NCBI GenBank assembly: GCA_964420995.1
Contig: CAYQUX010000011.1
Span: 1 to 64,000, forward strand
Length of the DNA: 64,000 nt
Direction of reading: 5' to 3'
Source: Leptolinea sp964420995
GTDB taxonomy: Bacteria; Chloroflexota; Anaerolineae; Anaerolineales; Anaerolineaceae
The notes below the pieces were generated by a model. The model saw nothing but the letters and a program-made list of their open reading frames with translations, did not search any database and was not told the origin of the DNA. A program made the translations under genes and the position numbers. Of the stretch, positions 1 to 9,566 are shown piece by piece. Each line of letters starts with the position of its first letter. Position 1 is the stretch's first letter.

Positions 1-891
1 TTTCCAATATTATTCTCTTGCGAGAGACCTTCATAAAAATCCTGTGGCCGCGATCATATTGTATGTAGGGTAGAAGCATCCGGGCAGAAATAACCGGGAG
101 CTCTCGGGCATCCTTTCCGGATGCTTCTACCGCAGGTATGCAAAGGAATCATTTGAGTTTAGGAAGATTTCCCCACCGTATTTTGCATAACCTCCGCGCC
201 ATAGGAAAACCTTAAATCCTGGCTTCGACAGGCTCAGCCAGCGGATTAAACTCCGTTGCCCGAGCCTGTCGAGGGCAAACTTGTGGAAAACTCTTTATTT
301 CCAATATTATTCTCATGCGAGAGACCTTCATAAAAATCCTGTGGCCGCGATCGTATTTTATGTAGGGTAGAAGCATCCGGGCAGAAATAACCGGGAGCTC
401 TCGGGCATCCTTTCCGGATGCTTCTACCGCAGGTATGCAAAGGAATCATTTGAGTTTAGGAAGATTTCCCCACCGTATTTTGCATAACCTCCGCGCCATA
501 GGAAAACCTTAAATCCTGGCTTCGACAGGCTCAGCCAGCGGATTAAACTCCGTTGCCCGAGCCTGTCGAGGGCAAACTTGTGGAAAACTCTTTATTTCCA
601 TTATTATTCTCATGCGAGAGACCTTCATAAAAATCCTGTGGCCGCGATCATATTGTATGTAGGGTAGAAGCATCCGGTGAGAAACAAATAGGAACACTCG
701 GGCATCCTTTCCGGATGCTTCTACCGCGGGTATGCACAGGAATCATTTGAGTTTAGGAAGATCTCCCCACTGTATTTTGCATAACCTCCGCGCCATAGGA
801 AAACCTTAAATCCTGGCTTCGACAGGCTCAGCCAGCGGATTAAACTCCGTTGCCCGAGCCTGTCGAGGGCAGAAAGCATGAGTCACATTAG
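1..891. repeat. Three tandem copies of a 297-bp composite repeat
   Basis: Units begin at 1, 298 and 595, an exact 297-bp period, and are nearly identical. Each unit carries two inverted repeats. The first is GGTAGAAGCATCCGG against CCGGATGCTTCTACC, at 69-83/117-131 in unit 1 and at the same offsets in units 2 and 3. The second is the CGACAGGCTCAGC / GCCCGAGCCTGTCG pair near the unit end. The same elements recur in the opposite orientation at 56.9, 60.6 and 62.4-62.9 kb. I see no protein-coding signal; short open frames here have no ribosome binding site. Confidence 0.93.
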
Positions 892-1028
892 CACAGCCAG
901 CGCAATAAATTCCGTTGCTCGGGCATGTCAAGGGCAGAAAGCATGAGTCACATTAGCACAGCCAGCGGATTAAACTCCGTTGCCCGAGCCTGTCGAGGGC
1001 AGAAAGCATGAGTCACATTAGCTCAGCC
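871..1028. repeat. 65-bp direct repeats, about 2.3 copies, at the end of the 297-bp array
   Basis: The segment starting AGAAAGCATGAGTCAC occurs at 871, 936 and 1001, a 65-bp period, with the CGACAGGCTCAGC-type inverted repeat inside each unit. It grows out of the last part of the 297-bp repeat. From about 1029 to the gatB stop at 1382 I see no gene, RNA or convincing terminator. Confidence 0.85.
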
Positions 1029-1381
1029 GCGGGAGAACGATCCACAATCTCGCGGCAGTTCTGCCGTAAGACATTCCTTTCTGCGTACTGTCTTGAATCG
1101 CTTAACGTTCCAACAGAATTATGAGTATTTGTCAAAACATTGCCGCCAAGCCAGACTACTACGCGATAACCCCTATTGCCTTTACCGCGAGAAAACCGGG
1201 CTTAAGTAGCCGCCTCTTTGATGTCACGCAAGGACCGGCCTTCCAGTCAATCACCTTGATGCAGAACCTATTCCTCGAAAGCAGCCACATGGAACTCTCC
1301 GGCTCTCAGGAAAGCTGTATGTATCCGGTAAGTACAGTCATTACATGGATTACCACTGGATCTCCGGACTACAAGACTTGT

Positions 1382-2833
1382 TTAGTCTTTTTTCAACTGG
1401 CGGGCCAGTTCTTCGCGCACCACACCGGGATTGGCCTTGCCGCCGGCCATGCGCATCACCTGACCGAAGAACCAGTTGGCCAGGGTTTCCTTGCCATTGC
1501 GGTAGCTTTCCAGTTCAGCCGGGTTTTCCTGCAGGGCGCGGGCGACGAGCGAAGCGATCAGGTCCTGGTCGGAGGTTTGCTGCAAGCCTTGCGATTTGAT
1601 GATCTCACCGGCAGAACCGCCTTTTTCCAGCAGGGTGGTCAGCACCACTTTGGTCGTCGCGGCGTTCACTTCGCCTTTTGTCAGTCTTGTAAGCAGGTCA
1701 GCCAGACCGGCCGGGGTAACACGCAATGTTTCAAATGCTTCTCCCGAACGGTTCAGGTAAGCGTAAATCTCTCCAAGGATCCAGGCGGCCACCGTTTTGC
1801 CGGGAACATCTTTCGCGGTTGAAAGAGCTTTTTCAAAGTAATCAGCCACGGTAATGTCAGCGGCCAGCAGGGCGGCATCGGCGGCGGTCAGGCTAAAGTC
1901 CGTCTGGTACCGGTGGGCGCGCGCGCGGGGAAGTTCCGGCAGGGTGGTCTGTACCCGGTTGACCCAGTCCGGTTCCACGACCAGCGGTGGCAGGTCGGGT
2001 TCAGGGAAATAGCGGTAATCATGTGCGTCTTCCTTACTGCGCTGGGTATAGGTGCAGCCATTGGCTTCATCCCAGCCCAGGGTTTCCTGCGCCACGGTAC
2101 CGCCGCTTTCCATGATCTTGATCTGGCGGTCTATTTCATAGGTAATGCCGCGCTCCATGGCGCGGAAGCTGTTGAGGTTTTTGATCTCCACCCGGTTGTT
2201 CAGCACATCTGTCCCGGCTTCGCGCACGGAGATGTTGGCTTCAAAGCGGATGACCCCTTTTTCCATGTCACCCGAATTAACCCCCAGCGCGCGCAAAATG
2301 CCGCGCAGCGTTGTGGCGTAGGCGCGGGCTTCTTCCACTGAATGGATATCTGGCTCGGTGACGATCTCCAAAAGGGGAACGCCGCAGCGGTTCAGATCCA
2401 CCAGGGAATAATCTTCCGTATCAGTTTGCACATGAGTCAGTTTGCCGGTGTCCTCTTCCAGATGGGCGCGGCGGATGCGAATGGTTTTCTCCCCTTTTGA
2501 GGTATCCACCACCAGGCACCCATCCGAAGCCAGCGGGTGTTCATACTGCGAGATCTGGTAACCTTTTGGAAGGTCAGGATAAAAGTAATTTTTTCGGTCA
2601 AACAGGCTGGTATGGTTAATGGTGCATCCCAGCGCCAGTCCGACCCGCATGGCATATTCCACAGCCTGCCGGTTGACCACCGGCAGCACACCAGGCATTC
2701 CGGCGCACACCGGGCAGACGGTGGTATTGGGTTCCGCCTGGGTGGAATCAACCACTTTGCAGGAGCAGAACATTTTTGTGCGGGTTGCCAGTTCGGCGTG
2801 AACTTCAAGACCGATTACAGTTTCGTATTCCAT
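1382..2833 (-). CDS. gatB: Aspartyl/glutamyl-tRNA amidotransferase subunit B
   Basis: Subunit B of the GatCAB amidotransferase, which converts Glu-tRNA(Gln) or Asp-tRNA(Asn) to the amidated form using ammonia from GatA. The 483-residue length is normal for the family. The N terminus has the family signature (YETVIGLEVHAEL at residues 3-15), followed by the Cys-rich zinc region (CSC near 23-25, CPVC near 40-43) and the PKGYQISQYEHP segment near 110. The C-terminal part is the GatB/YqeY tRNA-binding tail. It is the last gene of a minus-strand cluster that begins with gatC and gatA, and starts 24 bases after the aminotransferase stop. An open frame on the other strand (1121-1822) is a shadow. 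Confidence 0.97.
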   Translation of the reverse strand: MEYETVIGLEVHAELATRTKMFCSCKVVDSTQAEPNTTVCPVCAGMPGVLPVVNRQAVEYAMRVGLALGCTINHTSLFDRKNYFYPDLPKGYQISQYEHPLASDGCLVVDTSKGEKTIRIRRAHLEEDTGKLTHVQTDTEDYSLVDLNRCGVPLLEIVTEPDIHSVEEARAYATTLRGILRALGVNSGDMEKGVIRFEANISVREAGTDVLNNRVEIKNLNSFRAMERGITYEIDRQIKIMESGGTVAQETLGWDEANGCTYTQRSKEDAHDYRYFPEPDLPPLVVEPDWVNRVQTTLPELPRARAHRYQTDFSLTAADAALLAADITVADYFEKALSTAKDVPGKTVAAWILGEIYAYLNRSGEAFETLRVTPAGLADLLTRLTKGEVNAATTKVVLTTLLEKGGSAGEIIKSQGLQQTSDQDLIASLVARALQENPAELESYRNGKETLANWFFGQVMRMAGGKANPGVVREELARQLKKD

Positions 2834-2857
2834 GCGACCTTCAATTCCTGTTTATTA

Positions 2858-4051
2858 TTATCCAAGCCGGCGCATGAAATTATGCATGCGCTCCAGAGCC
2901 TGTTCGATTTTTTCATACGCGGTAGCATAACTGGCACGGCAGAAACCTTCCCCGCCGGCGCCAAACGCGGTTCCCGGAACCATGGCCACCCGTTCTTCAG
3001 CCAGAAGTTTATTGGCGAAAGTGTCTTCGTCCATACCGGAAGCGGACACGTTGGGGAAGGCATAGAACGCGCCGTGCGGTTCAACCGTTTTCAAACCAAG
3101 TTCATTGAAACCGTTTACGATCAACGTACGGCGGCGGTCATATTCATGCACCATGTCCTGCACGTAGGTCTCTGCTTTCAACAGGGCTTCCGTGGCCGCG
3201 TCCTGCGCGGTGGTGGGGGCTGACATGATGGTGTACTGATGCACCCGCAGCATGCCGGTCAGAATATCCTCCGGGGCGGCAGCAAAGCCGATGCGCCAGC
3301 CGGTCATGGCATAGTCTTTGGAGAAACCGCCCAGCAGGATGGTGCGGTCTTTCATTCCGGGAAGTGCCGGAAAACAGACATGCTTCACGCCGTACACCAG
3401 GCGGTCATAGATTTCATCTGACATGACGATCAGGTCATGCTTTTCCGCCAGTTTGCCGATCTCGATCAAGGCTTCACGGCTGGCCACGGCACCGGTCGGG
3501 TTGTTCGGAAAACCCAGCAGAATTGCCTTGGTACGCGGGGTGATGGCGGCGGCAATGGCCTCGGGTTTTAGGTCAAAGTTATCTTCCGCCCTGAGGGGCA
3601 CTTCCACCGGAACACCACCGGCCAGCAGTACCTCGCTCTGATAGGCGACAAAACAGGGCGTGGGGATGATGACCTCATCGCCGGGATTCAAAATGGACGT
3701 GCAGGCCAGATAAAGGGCTTCCGACCCGCCCACTGAAATAAGCATTTCTTTTTCCGGGTGGTAGGAGACGCCGTACAGACTTTCCCACTTCTGTGAGAGC
3801 GCTTTGCGTAGTTCCATTTTCCCGGAATTGGACGTGTAATGGGTCTCTCCGGCATGCAGTGAGCGCACCCCGGCTTCCAGAATGGGCAGCGGGGTGGTGA
3901 AATCGGGCTCACCAATACCCAGCGAGATCACATCCTTCATGGTGGCGACGATATCGAAAAACTTGCGAATACCTGATGGTTTAAGATTGGCCACCCGGTC
4001 GTTCAAATAAGACTTCTTCGCCTGTGTCAATTCCATGGTTTTACCGTCCAT
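2858..4051 (-). CDS. PLP-dependent class I/II aminotransferase
   Basis: Fold-type I aminotransferase of the aspartate/aromatic group, 397 residues. The PLP Schiff-base lysine is K245 in GGFSKDYAMTGWRIG. N183/N184 in the FPNNPTG motif, D212 and Y215 in SDEIYDRL and the substrate-carboxylate arginine in GWRIG are all present. The SLGIGEPDF motif near residues 43-51 is typical of the family. Substrate cannot be fixed from sequence; aspartate, aromatic or alanine-type activity are all possible. The start is uncertain: ATG 4051 and an in-frame ATG at 4036 both lack a strong ribosome binding site. It lies between the sugar nucleotidyltransferase (187 bases upstream) and gatB (24 bases downstream). 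Confidence 0.93.
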   Translation of the reverse strand: MDGKTMELTQAKKSYLNDRVANLKPSGIRKFFDIVATMKDVISLGIGEPDFTTPLPILEAGVRSLHAGETHYTSNSGKMELRKALSQKWESLYGVSYHPEKEMLISVGGSEALYLACTSILNPGDEVIIPTPCFVAYQSEVLLAGGVPVEVPLRAEDNFDLKPEAIAAAITPRTKAILLGFPNNPTGAVASREALIEIGKLAEKHDLIVMSDEIYDRLVYGVKHVCFPALPGMKDRTILLGGFSKDYAMTGWRIGFAAAPEDILTGMLRVHQYTIMSAPTTAQDAATEALLKAETYVQDMVHEYDRRRTLIVNGFNELGLKTVEPHGAFYAFPNVSASGMDEDTFANKLLAEERVAMVPGTAFGAGGEGFCRASYATAYEKIEQALERMHNFMRRLG

Positions 4052-4238
4052 TGTTGTGAGATTTCATCGTATGAAAGAACAAAACAGAGTTGATCCGCAT
4101 CCATGACTGTAAAAGAAAATCCCCGGGGTGTTCGCGCCTCAGAAACTACAGACTTGATCTCATGCCTCTCCCCATTCAGGAAGAAGCGAACCGGCCGTTC
4201 CGGGTAACGCTGGCCGGCGGTGCACTCAACCCGGGCGG

Positions 4239-5252
4239 TTATTCCATCGCCCAGGATGAATCTCCGAGGTTAAGCCGGGCGGCCTGTCCCTGAAGCTGCA
4301 CATGCCTGCCAAGCAGCGAATCTTCCAGCACCATCTGCTGGATCTGCGTGCCTTTTTCCACGATCGTGTTCTTCAGGATGGCGTTGCGTATCTCGCAACT
4401 GGCATCCATGGAGACAAACGGGCCGATTACCGCGTTTTCGACCACCGCGGTGGGGTGGATGAACACCGGCGGGATGATGCAGACATCCTTGCGTTTGGAG
4501 GCTTCGGCGGAATTGTCATGCCCGTGTTCCAGCAAATAACGGTTTGTATCCAGCAGGCTTTGCGGCGTGCCGGCATCCAGCCAGGTTTGCAGGCGGCTCG
4601 GGCGGATCTTCGCGCCTTTCTCCAGCCATATGTTAATGGCATCCACCAGGAAATATTCATTCTTCAACATGATCTTGCGGTCCATCTGTTCCTGGATGGC
4701 CGCGATCAGGTCTTCTCCGCGTTTGAAGTAATAAAAACCGACCAGGGCCAGGTTGTTGGTCATATCCTGCGGCTTTTCGATCAGATGCTTGACCCAGTCT
4801 TCCTTATCCACTTCAGCAACACCGAACCGGCGCGGGTCGGGCACCGGTTTTACCCAGGCGGCGCCGTCTATCTGCTCGTCGGCCAGCACATCAAAATTTG
4901 TCTCAATCAGTGTATCCGAGAAGGTCATGATCATCGGACCCTTCAGGTATTCGCGGGCCAGGTAAAGCGCGTCTGACTGCCCGCGCATTTGCTCCTGAAC
5001 CACAAAATGAACGGTCTTTTTGGGATGGGTAATTTCCATGTATTCCTGAACCTGTTCCAACTGGTAAGGTCCCACAATAAGAACATATTCAGGCGACCAT
5101 GAGGATGGGAGCGGCGAGAACTGTTCAAGAACATAATCAAGAACTGTTCTACCTGCCAGGCCAATCAACGGTTTGGGCTTGCTGTATGTGTGCGGACGCA
5201 TGCGCGTACCAAGACCGGCCATTGGGATCACAATTTGTATGGTTTTGGACAT
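4239..5252 (-). CDS. Sugar-1-phosphate nucleotidyltransferase with C-terminal hexapeptide-like region
   Basis: Makes an NDP-sugar from a sugar-1-phosphate and an NTP, 338 residues. The N-terminal Rossmann-type domain has the signature PMAGLGTRMRP (residues 10-20) with K26 in SKPKP. A short hexapeptide-like left-handed helix follows from about residue 260 (VFIHPTAVVENAVIGP). I chose ATG 5252 because GGGAGA lies just upstream and homology to the family begins there; a longer reading to 5345 adds 31 unlikely residues. Glucose-1-phosphate thymidylyl- or uridylyltransferase are the likeliest activities. It follows gatA by 123 bases in the same direction. Confidence 0.9.
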   Translation of the reverse strand: MSKTIQIVIPMAGLGTRMRPHTYSKPKPLIGLAGRTVLDYVLEQFSPLPSSWSPEYVLIVGPYQLEQVQEYMEITHPKKTVHFVVQEQMRGQSDALYLAREYLKGPMIMTFSDTLIETNFDVLADEQIDGAAWVKPVPDPRRFGVAEVDKEDWVKHLIEKPQDMTNNLALVGFYYFKRGEDLIAAIQEQMDRKIMLKNEYFLVDAINIWLEKGAKIRPSRLQTWLDAGTPQSLLDTNRYLLEHGHDNSAEASKRKDVCIIPPVFIHPTAVVENAVIGPFVSMDASCEIRNAILKNTIVEKGTQIQQMVLEDSLLGRHVQLQGQAARLNLGDSSWAME

Positions 5253-5375
5253 GGCTTTCTCTCCCGGGTGGAGTTTAATGATTTTATCACTGCTTTGAGA
5301 GGGGGATTCACGTAAAGAGCACGGACGTTGAAATATAAAGGGCACACGTTTTCCGTGTGCCCGGTAAATGGAGAG

Positions 5376-6848
5376 TTAGAGAACCGGAAAATGTGTATGC
5401 CAGTCAGTTACCTGCTGATAGGCATGACCTGTTTTAAAGAGGATTTCCTCTTTGTAATGCGGTCCCATTAATTGCATTCCAATGGGCAGGTTCTGATTGT
5501 CATAGCCGCAGCAAAATGCCAAACCGGGAACACCGGCCAGATTTGCCGGCAGGGTAAAGACGTCTTCCAGGTACATGGCCAGTGGATCTTCGGTATGTGC
5601 TCCGCGTTTGAAAGCGGTAGTGGGGGCGATCGGCGCGGCGACCATATCAACCGTTTCAAAGACCTTTTCAAAGTCCTGTTTGATGAGCGTGCGAACCTTC
5701 TGCGCCTGCCCGTAATACGCGTCATAATAACCGGCGGAAAGAGCATAGGTGCCCAGCATAATGCGGCGTTTCACTTCGGAGCCAAACCCTGCGCCCCGGG
5801 ATTTCTTGAACATTTCAATATTGCTTTCCGTGGGAACACGCAGACCAAAACGCACACCGTCATAGCGTGCCAGGTTGGCGCTGGCTTCCGCCGGGGCGAT
5901 AAGGTAATACACCGGCAGCGCGTATTCGGTATGCGGAAGGCTGATCTCTTTGATCTCAGCACCCATTTCGGCAAAACGGGCGATGGCTGCCCTTACAGAT
6001 TTTTCAACTTCCGGCTGGATGCCTTCTATAAAGTACTCTTTGGGCACGCCGATGCGCAGCCCTTTCAGGTCCGTGCGGCCGTCCAGTTGAATCTGCGGGA
6101 CGGGAATATCCATGCAGGTGGCATCTTTGACATCATAGCCCGCCATGATGGTAAATAACAGGGCGGTGTCTTCCACATTATGCGCCAGCACTCCGGCCGA
6201 ATCCAGGGAGGAACCGTAGGCAATCAACCCGTAGCGGCTAACCCTGCCATAGGTCGGTTTGATGCCGGTGAGCCCGCAGAAGGAAGCCGGCTGCCTGACG
6301 CTGCCGCCGGTATCCGTGCCCAGGGCAACCGGCGCCAACCGGGCGGCTACCGCCGCCGCGCTTCCGCCGCTCGAACCACCGGGAACGCGTTCCAGGTCCC
6401 AGGGGTTACGGGTGGTGTGGTAGGCTGAATTTTCCGTCGACGACCCCATGGCATATTCATCGGTGTTGGTCTTGCCCAGGATCACCACCCCGGCATCCTG
6501 TAATTTTTGAACACAGGTGGCGGTGTAGACCGGCGTGAAATTCTCAAGAATCCTGGAACCGCAGGTACAGCGGATGTCTTTTACTGTAAGTACATCTTTT
6601 ACCGCGATAGGCAAGCCGAGCAGCGCGGGGGGCTGAGTATTGGATCGTTTTAACATGGCGCGTTTTTCATCACAGGCTTTGGCCTGTTCAAGCGCCAATT
6701 CAGGAGTGAGGGTCAGGTAGGCTTTGATGGATGGGTCAAGTGCGTCTGTGCGTTCCAGGAAACTGGATGTTAATTCGCTGCTGGAACAATGCCCTTTTTC
6801 AAGTGCCTGAATGGCTTCAGCAACCGTGAGATCTGTTAATGCGGTCAT
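5376..6848 (-). CDS. gatA: Aspartyl/glutamyl-tRNA amidotransferase subunit A
   Basis: Amidase-signature glutaminase subunit of GatCAB, 490 residues, which releases ammonia from glutamine. The Lys-cisSer-Ser triad is visible: K84 in GLPIAVKD, S159 in the PGGSSGGS loop and S183 in GTDTGGSVRQPA, with the same spacing as characterised GatA proteins. The start codon overlaps the gatC stop by four bases (ATGA, 6845-6848), so the two are translationally coupled. Presence of gatCAB suggests that Gln-tRNA and/or Asn-tRNA are made by the indirect route here. Confidence 0.97.
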   Translation of the reverse strand: MTALTDLTVAEAIQALEKGHCSSSELTSSFLERTDALDPSIKAYLTLTPELALEQAKACDEKRAMLKRSNTQPPALLGLPIAVKDVLTVKDIRCTCGSRILENFTPVYTATCVQKLQDAGVVILGKTNTDEYAMGSSTENSAYHTTRNPWDLERVPGGSSGGSAAAVAARLAPVALGTDTGGSVRQPASFCGLTGIKPTYGRVSRYGLIAYGSSLDSAGVLAHNVEDTALLFTIMAGYDVKDATCMDIPVPQIQLDGRTDLKGLRIGVPKEYFIEGIQPEVEKSVRAAIARFAEMGAEIKEISLPHTEYALPVYYLIAPAEASANLARYDGVRFGLRVPTESNIEMFKKSRGAGFGSEVKRRIMLGTYALSAGYYDAYYGQAQKVRTLIKQDFEKVFETVDMVAAPIAPTTAFKRGAHTEDPLAMYLEDVFTLPANLAGVPGLAFCCGYDNQNLPIGMQLMGPHYKEEILFKTGHAYQQVTDWHTHFPVL

Positions 6849-7141
6849 TGAGGTTCCTCCAGTGCCGGGGGAACTTTGAATTGGTCTTTTTCAGATAGCG
6901 GCGCGTTCTTTAATACCTGATCCACTGACAGGGATTCGAGAGGTGAATCATCCCGAAAACGACTGCGGGCGGGGAGGACACTGGATGTGGGTGGAATCTG
7001 GCTGGTATCAACAGCCTTCAATCGATCTGCATATTCAAGTATGGAGGAAAGCTGCTGCTGGTATCGTTCGATTTCACTATCGGTTAGTTCAAGTCTGGCC
7101 AATCTGGCTATGTGGATGACTTCTTCGCGGGTAAGTGACAT
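6845..7141 (-). CDS. gatC: Aspartyl/glutamyl-tRNA amidotransferase subunit C
   Basis: Small (98-residue) GatC subunit that belts GatA to GatB. The N terminus (SLTREEVIHIARLARLELTD) and the DTSQIPPTSSV region near 46-56 are typical. It is the first gene of the minus-strand gat cluster. The start has no Shine-Dalgarno sequence; instead a perfect TATAAT lies seven bases upstream, so the message may be leaderless. Confidence 0.95.
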   Translation of the reverse strand: MSLTREEVIHIARLARLELTDSEIERYQQQLSSILEYADRLKAVDTSQIPPTSSVLPARSRFRDDSPLESLSVDQVLKNAPLSEKDQFKVPPALEEPQ

Positions 7142-7148
7142 GCAAAGG

Positions 7149-7154
7149 ATTATA
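7149..7154 (-). promoter_or_regulatory. -10 box of gatC, likely leaderless start
   Basis: TATAAT on the minus strand ends seven bases before the gatC ATG. No good -35 is seen at 17 bases (TAGCAA). The spacing would place the transcription start on or next to the start codon. Confidence 0.5.
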
Positions 7155-7345
7155 TCAAAAGGCAGGTGATTTGCTACGTGAAATCCTTGAATCTATGGCC
7201 GCACCGGCTTTTCCGGATTTTTTATATCCTATCTGTTTATTATTAATAAACAGACCTGGAGCTCCTTCAAATCCGCAAACCCCACCCACGATCAGTTAAG
7301 AGAATTGTATTAAATTTGATAATCTGGTAAAGACTGGGTATGTAT

Positions 7346-7378
7346 AAAAACCTTCCATGGTAAGTGGAAGGTTTTTTT
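7346..7378. terminator. Hairpin with A and T tracts (bidirectional terminator type)
   Basis: The inverted repeat CCTTCCA / TGGAAGG is flanked by AAAAA on the left and TTTTTTT on the right. It lies between the divergent gatC and the first exported-family gene, upstream of that gene's promoter, and may insulate the array from readthrough. No plus-strand gene ends nearby. Confidence 0.6.
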
Positions 7379-7390
7379 CTGTTTAATCCC

Positions 7391-7419
7391 TTGAATTTCA
7401 GTCCATCTCGACCTATAGT
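7391..7419 (+). promoter_or_regulatory. Sigma70-type promoter of the first exported-family gene
   Basis: TTGAAT (7391-7396), a 17-base spacer and TATAGT (7414-7419) stand 53 bases before the ATG at 7472. Confidence 0.65.
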
Positions 7420-7471
7420 GAATGTACAACGATGCCCGATCATCGCACCTCTTTCTGTTCCTGGAGGGAAT

Positions 7472-8503
7472 ATGGAGAAGGCATTCTTGTTTTTCCGAAT
7501 TTTCGCTGTTGTGACCCTGCTTTCTGGATGGATTCTCAGCGGATGCAATTACCCGGTCGCCCCAAAAGCCACACCACAGGTTTTGATCATCCAGCCAACC
7601 GCCAGGCCAACGGTGTATGTGCCAAAAGCAACCCCAACTCAAACACCACGGGCGCATGTTAACATTCCCGGGACACCCTTCGGCAAGCTGCAAACCATTC
7701 ACGATCAAGTCAATAAAAATTACGCCAGCCAGAAGCGGGCGTACGGGGGGGATGAATATAAAAACGGCCGGTTTGAACGCCCCTTTGATAAACAGATGAC
7801 CTACCTGGGGTATCTGGATATTGTCAAAGTGACCATGACTCGCAGTGACCCCACCTTCATCTTTGTAAATATCCAACTGGCAGATCCCATCATTCCCGCC
7901 GTTGACAATCCAGCCTCATATGGCCTCGAACTGGACCTCAATCTTGATGGCCGCAGCAAGTATTTCATACGTGGTGAAAGACCATATTCAGAAACGTGGA
8001 CAACAGACGGTGTGGAAGTCTGGAGAAGCACATCCGCGGATGAACCCGTGGTCGGTTCGGCCATACCGGTAACTGGAACGGCAGGATTTGACATCTCGGT
8101 TCTATCCGCCGGCAAGGGAGAGGATATCGATCTGGCCTGGGTGCGCTTGAAACCCGGGTTGACTGACACGGTGGAGATCGCCTTCAAGAACAATCTGGTG
8201 GGCGGTGAGAAGGGAAAGTTTGTCTGGCGTCCCTTCTCAGACGGGGCTCCCTTTCATCCCAATCAATATGATCTGCAAAACAGTTATACCCTGGAGGAGG
8301 CAGGCTCTCCCCTGGGCGGTGATCCCTTCTATCCATTAAAAGCGGTATACGCGGTGGATAACACCTGCCGGGTGGCTTCAGGGTATACAGCCACCGGTAA
8401 AGAACCCGGAATCTGTCCACAGCCCATTGAACCTGAACCTGAAGGCCCTCCGGGAGGTCCGGGGCCTACAAGAGTCCCGCCGCTTATTAGAGTACCCGGA
8501 TAA
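7472..8503 (+). CDS. Exported-family member A, lipoprotein
   Basis: 343-residue predicted lipoprotein (lipobox LSGC, near residue 24) with a Thr/Pro-rich linker, then the domain shared by six neighbouring genes. Shared landmarks in order: TIHDQ; YGGDEYKNGRFERPFD; a DLNLDGR loop that resembles a Ca2+-binding DxNxDG turn; DLAWVRL; VEIAFKN followed by GGEKGKFVWRPFSD; YTLEEAGSP; YPLKAVYAVDNTCR; and EPGICP. The two cysteines of the last two motifs could form a disulfide. A Pro/Gly-rich tail ends the protein. I do not recognise the family; the pattern faintly recalls glucodextranase-type beta-sandwich modules. The start is ATG 7472, preceded by CTGGAGG. It probably forms an operon with member B. 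Confidence 0.85.
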   Translation: MEKAFLFFRIFAVVTLLSGWILSGCNYPVAPKATPQVLIIQPTARPTVYVPKATPTQTPRAHVNIPGTPFGKLQTIHDQVNKNYASQKRAYGGDEYKNGRFERPFDKQMTYLGYLDIVKVTMTRSDPTFIFVNIQLADPIIPAVDNPASYGLELDLNLDGRSKYFIRGERPYSETWTTDGVEVWRSTSADEPVVGSAIPVTGTAGFDISVLSAGKGEDIDLAWVRLKPGLTDTVEIAFKNNLVGGEKGKFVWRPFSDGAPFHPNQYDLQNSYTLEEAGSPLGGDPFYPLKAVYAVDNTCRVASGYTATGKEPGICPQPIEPEPEGPPGGPGPTRVPPLIRVPG

Positions 8504-8538
8504 AGGATTATCCGGCAATAGAGTTGGAGACAGTGTTT

Positions 8539-9465
8539 ATGAAAAAATACATTTTTGTTATTCCATGTTTTCTTCCACTGATATTCGCACTTACCGCTTG
8601 CGGTACTGAAAAAACTGCTGATGTCTCTTTCATCGCGCCAACTCCCGTGCGGAACAACACACTGGAACCACTTCCTCCGCGGCATTTAATCCATCCTTCT
8701 GAATCTGCGGGAAGCGGACAGGTCATCACCGATCATGTCACGGCAGAATTTGCCCCGCAAAAGAGAACGGCAGAAGGTGATGATTTTGACCAGGGTCGCT
8801 TCGAACGCCCGTTTGACGGGCAGATGCGTTATATGGGAAACATTGACATCGTCAGAGCAGACATGGTGCGCACCGACCCCGATTTCATTTACGTGACCAT
8901 CGAAGTAGCCCAACCGGTGGCTTCCGCCATAAACGACCCTGCCTTTTATGGCCTGGAGCTGGACCTGAACCGCGACGGCCGCAGCCTGTTCATGATACGT
9001 GGACTCGGGCCGTTGTCAGAGACCTGGATGACCGAAGGAGTGGATGTCTGGAAAAGCACCTCAGCCGAACAGCCCGCCATGATGGCAGAGGAGGGCGGTA
9101 TCCCGGTCACCGGTTCGCTGGGATTCGATGTCAATCTGATGCGCGCGGGCCGCGGTTCAGACAATGATCTCGCCTGGATTAGGCTGAAACCCGGCTCTGA
9201 CAATGCCGTGGAAATTGCCTTCAAGAACAGCATCATTGGCGGAAAAAACGGTAAATTCATCTGGCGGCCATTTACCGACGCGGCGCCATATTCTGAACGC
9301 GAATACGACCTCCAGGTGAGCTACACCCTGGAGCAGGCCGGCTCACCCTACCTCGGGGAAAACCACTATCCGCTGAAAGATGTGTTCGCTGTCGACAATA
9401 CCTGCCGCGCTGCATCGGGGTACGAGCCCACAGGAAATGAACCGGGAATATGCCCAATTGAATGA
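8539..9465 (+). CDS. Exported-family member B, lipoprotein
   Basis: 308-residue predicted lipoprotein (lipobox LTAC, near residue 20) closely related to member A. Both share the SETW-T-GV-VW-STSA stretch and the IPVTG segment that other members lack. The first family motif is changed to TDH instead of HDQ. The DLNRDGR loop, DLAWIRL, VEIAFKN, the GKFIWRPF segment and the paired C-terminal cysteines (VDNTCR, PGICP) are kept. It starts 35 bases after the stop of A and ends just before a strong terminator, so A and B look like a two-gene operon. Function unknown. Confidence 0.85.
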   Translation: MKKYIFVIPCFLPLIFALTACGTEKTADVSFIAPTPVRNNTLEPLPPRHLIHPSESAGSGQVITDHVTAEFAPQKRTAEGDDFDQGRFERPFDGQMRYMGNIDIVRADMVRTDPDFIYVTIEVAQPVASAINDPAFYGLELDLNRDGRSLFMIRGLGPLSETWMTEGVDVWKSTSAEQPAMMAEEGGIPVTGSLGFDVNLMRAGRGSDNDLAWIRLKPGSDNAVEIAFKNSIIGGKNGKFIWRPFTDAAPYSEREYDLQVSYTLEQAGSPYLGENHYPLKDVFAVDNTCRAASGYEPTGNEPGICPIE

Positions 9466-9490
9466 ATCCACTAAGTGAAATAATAAACCC

Positions 9491-9523
9491 AAAAAAAGAA
9501 ACCTGATCAGGTTTCTTTTTTTT
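9491..9523. terminator. Bidirectional rho-independent terminator
   Basis: Perfect palindromic stem GAAACCTG / CAGGTTTC with A7 before and T8 after, between the convergent member B and the minus-strand LamG-like lipoprotein. Confidence 0.9.
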
Positions 9524-9566
9524 GGATCGTTTGAAATTCCTTTTTGTATTGGTATTATTGTTATGT

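Noticed and set aside
246..697. Short minus-strand genes in the left repeats
   Set aside because: They fall inside the repeat units, repeat with them, and carry no ribosome binding site or recognisable protein.
1..1028. CRISPR array
   Set aside because: The 297- and 65-bp units are repeated in full, without unique spacers of equal length, and no cas genes are present.
1121..1822. Plus-strand gene opposite gatB
   Set aside because: It is antisense to gatB, lacks a ribosome binding site and any domain; its codons mirror the gatB frame.
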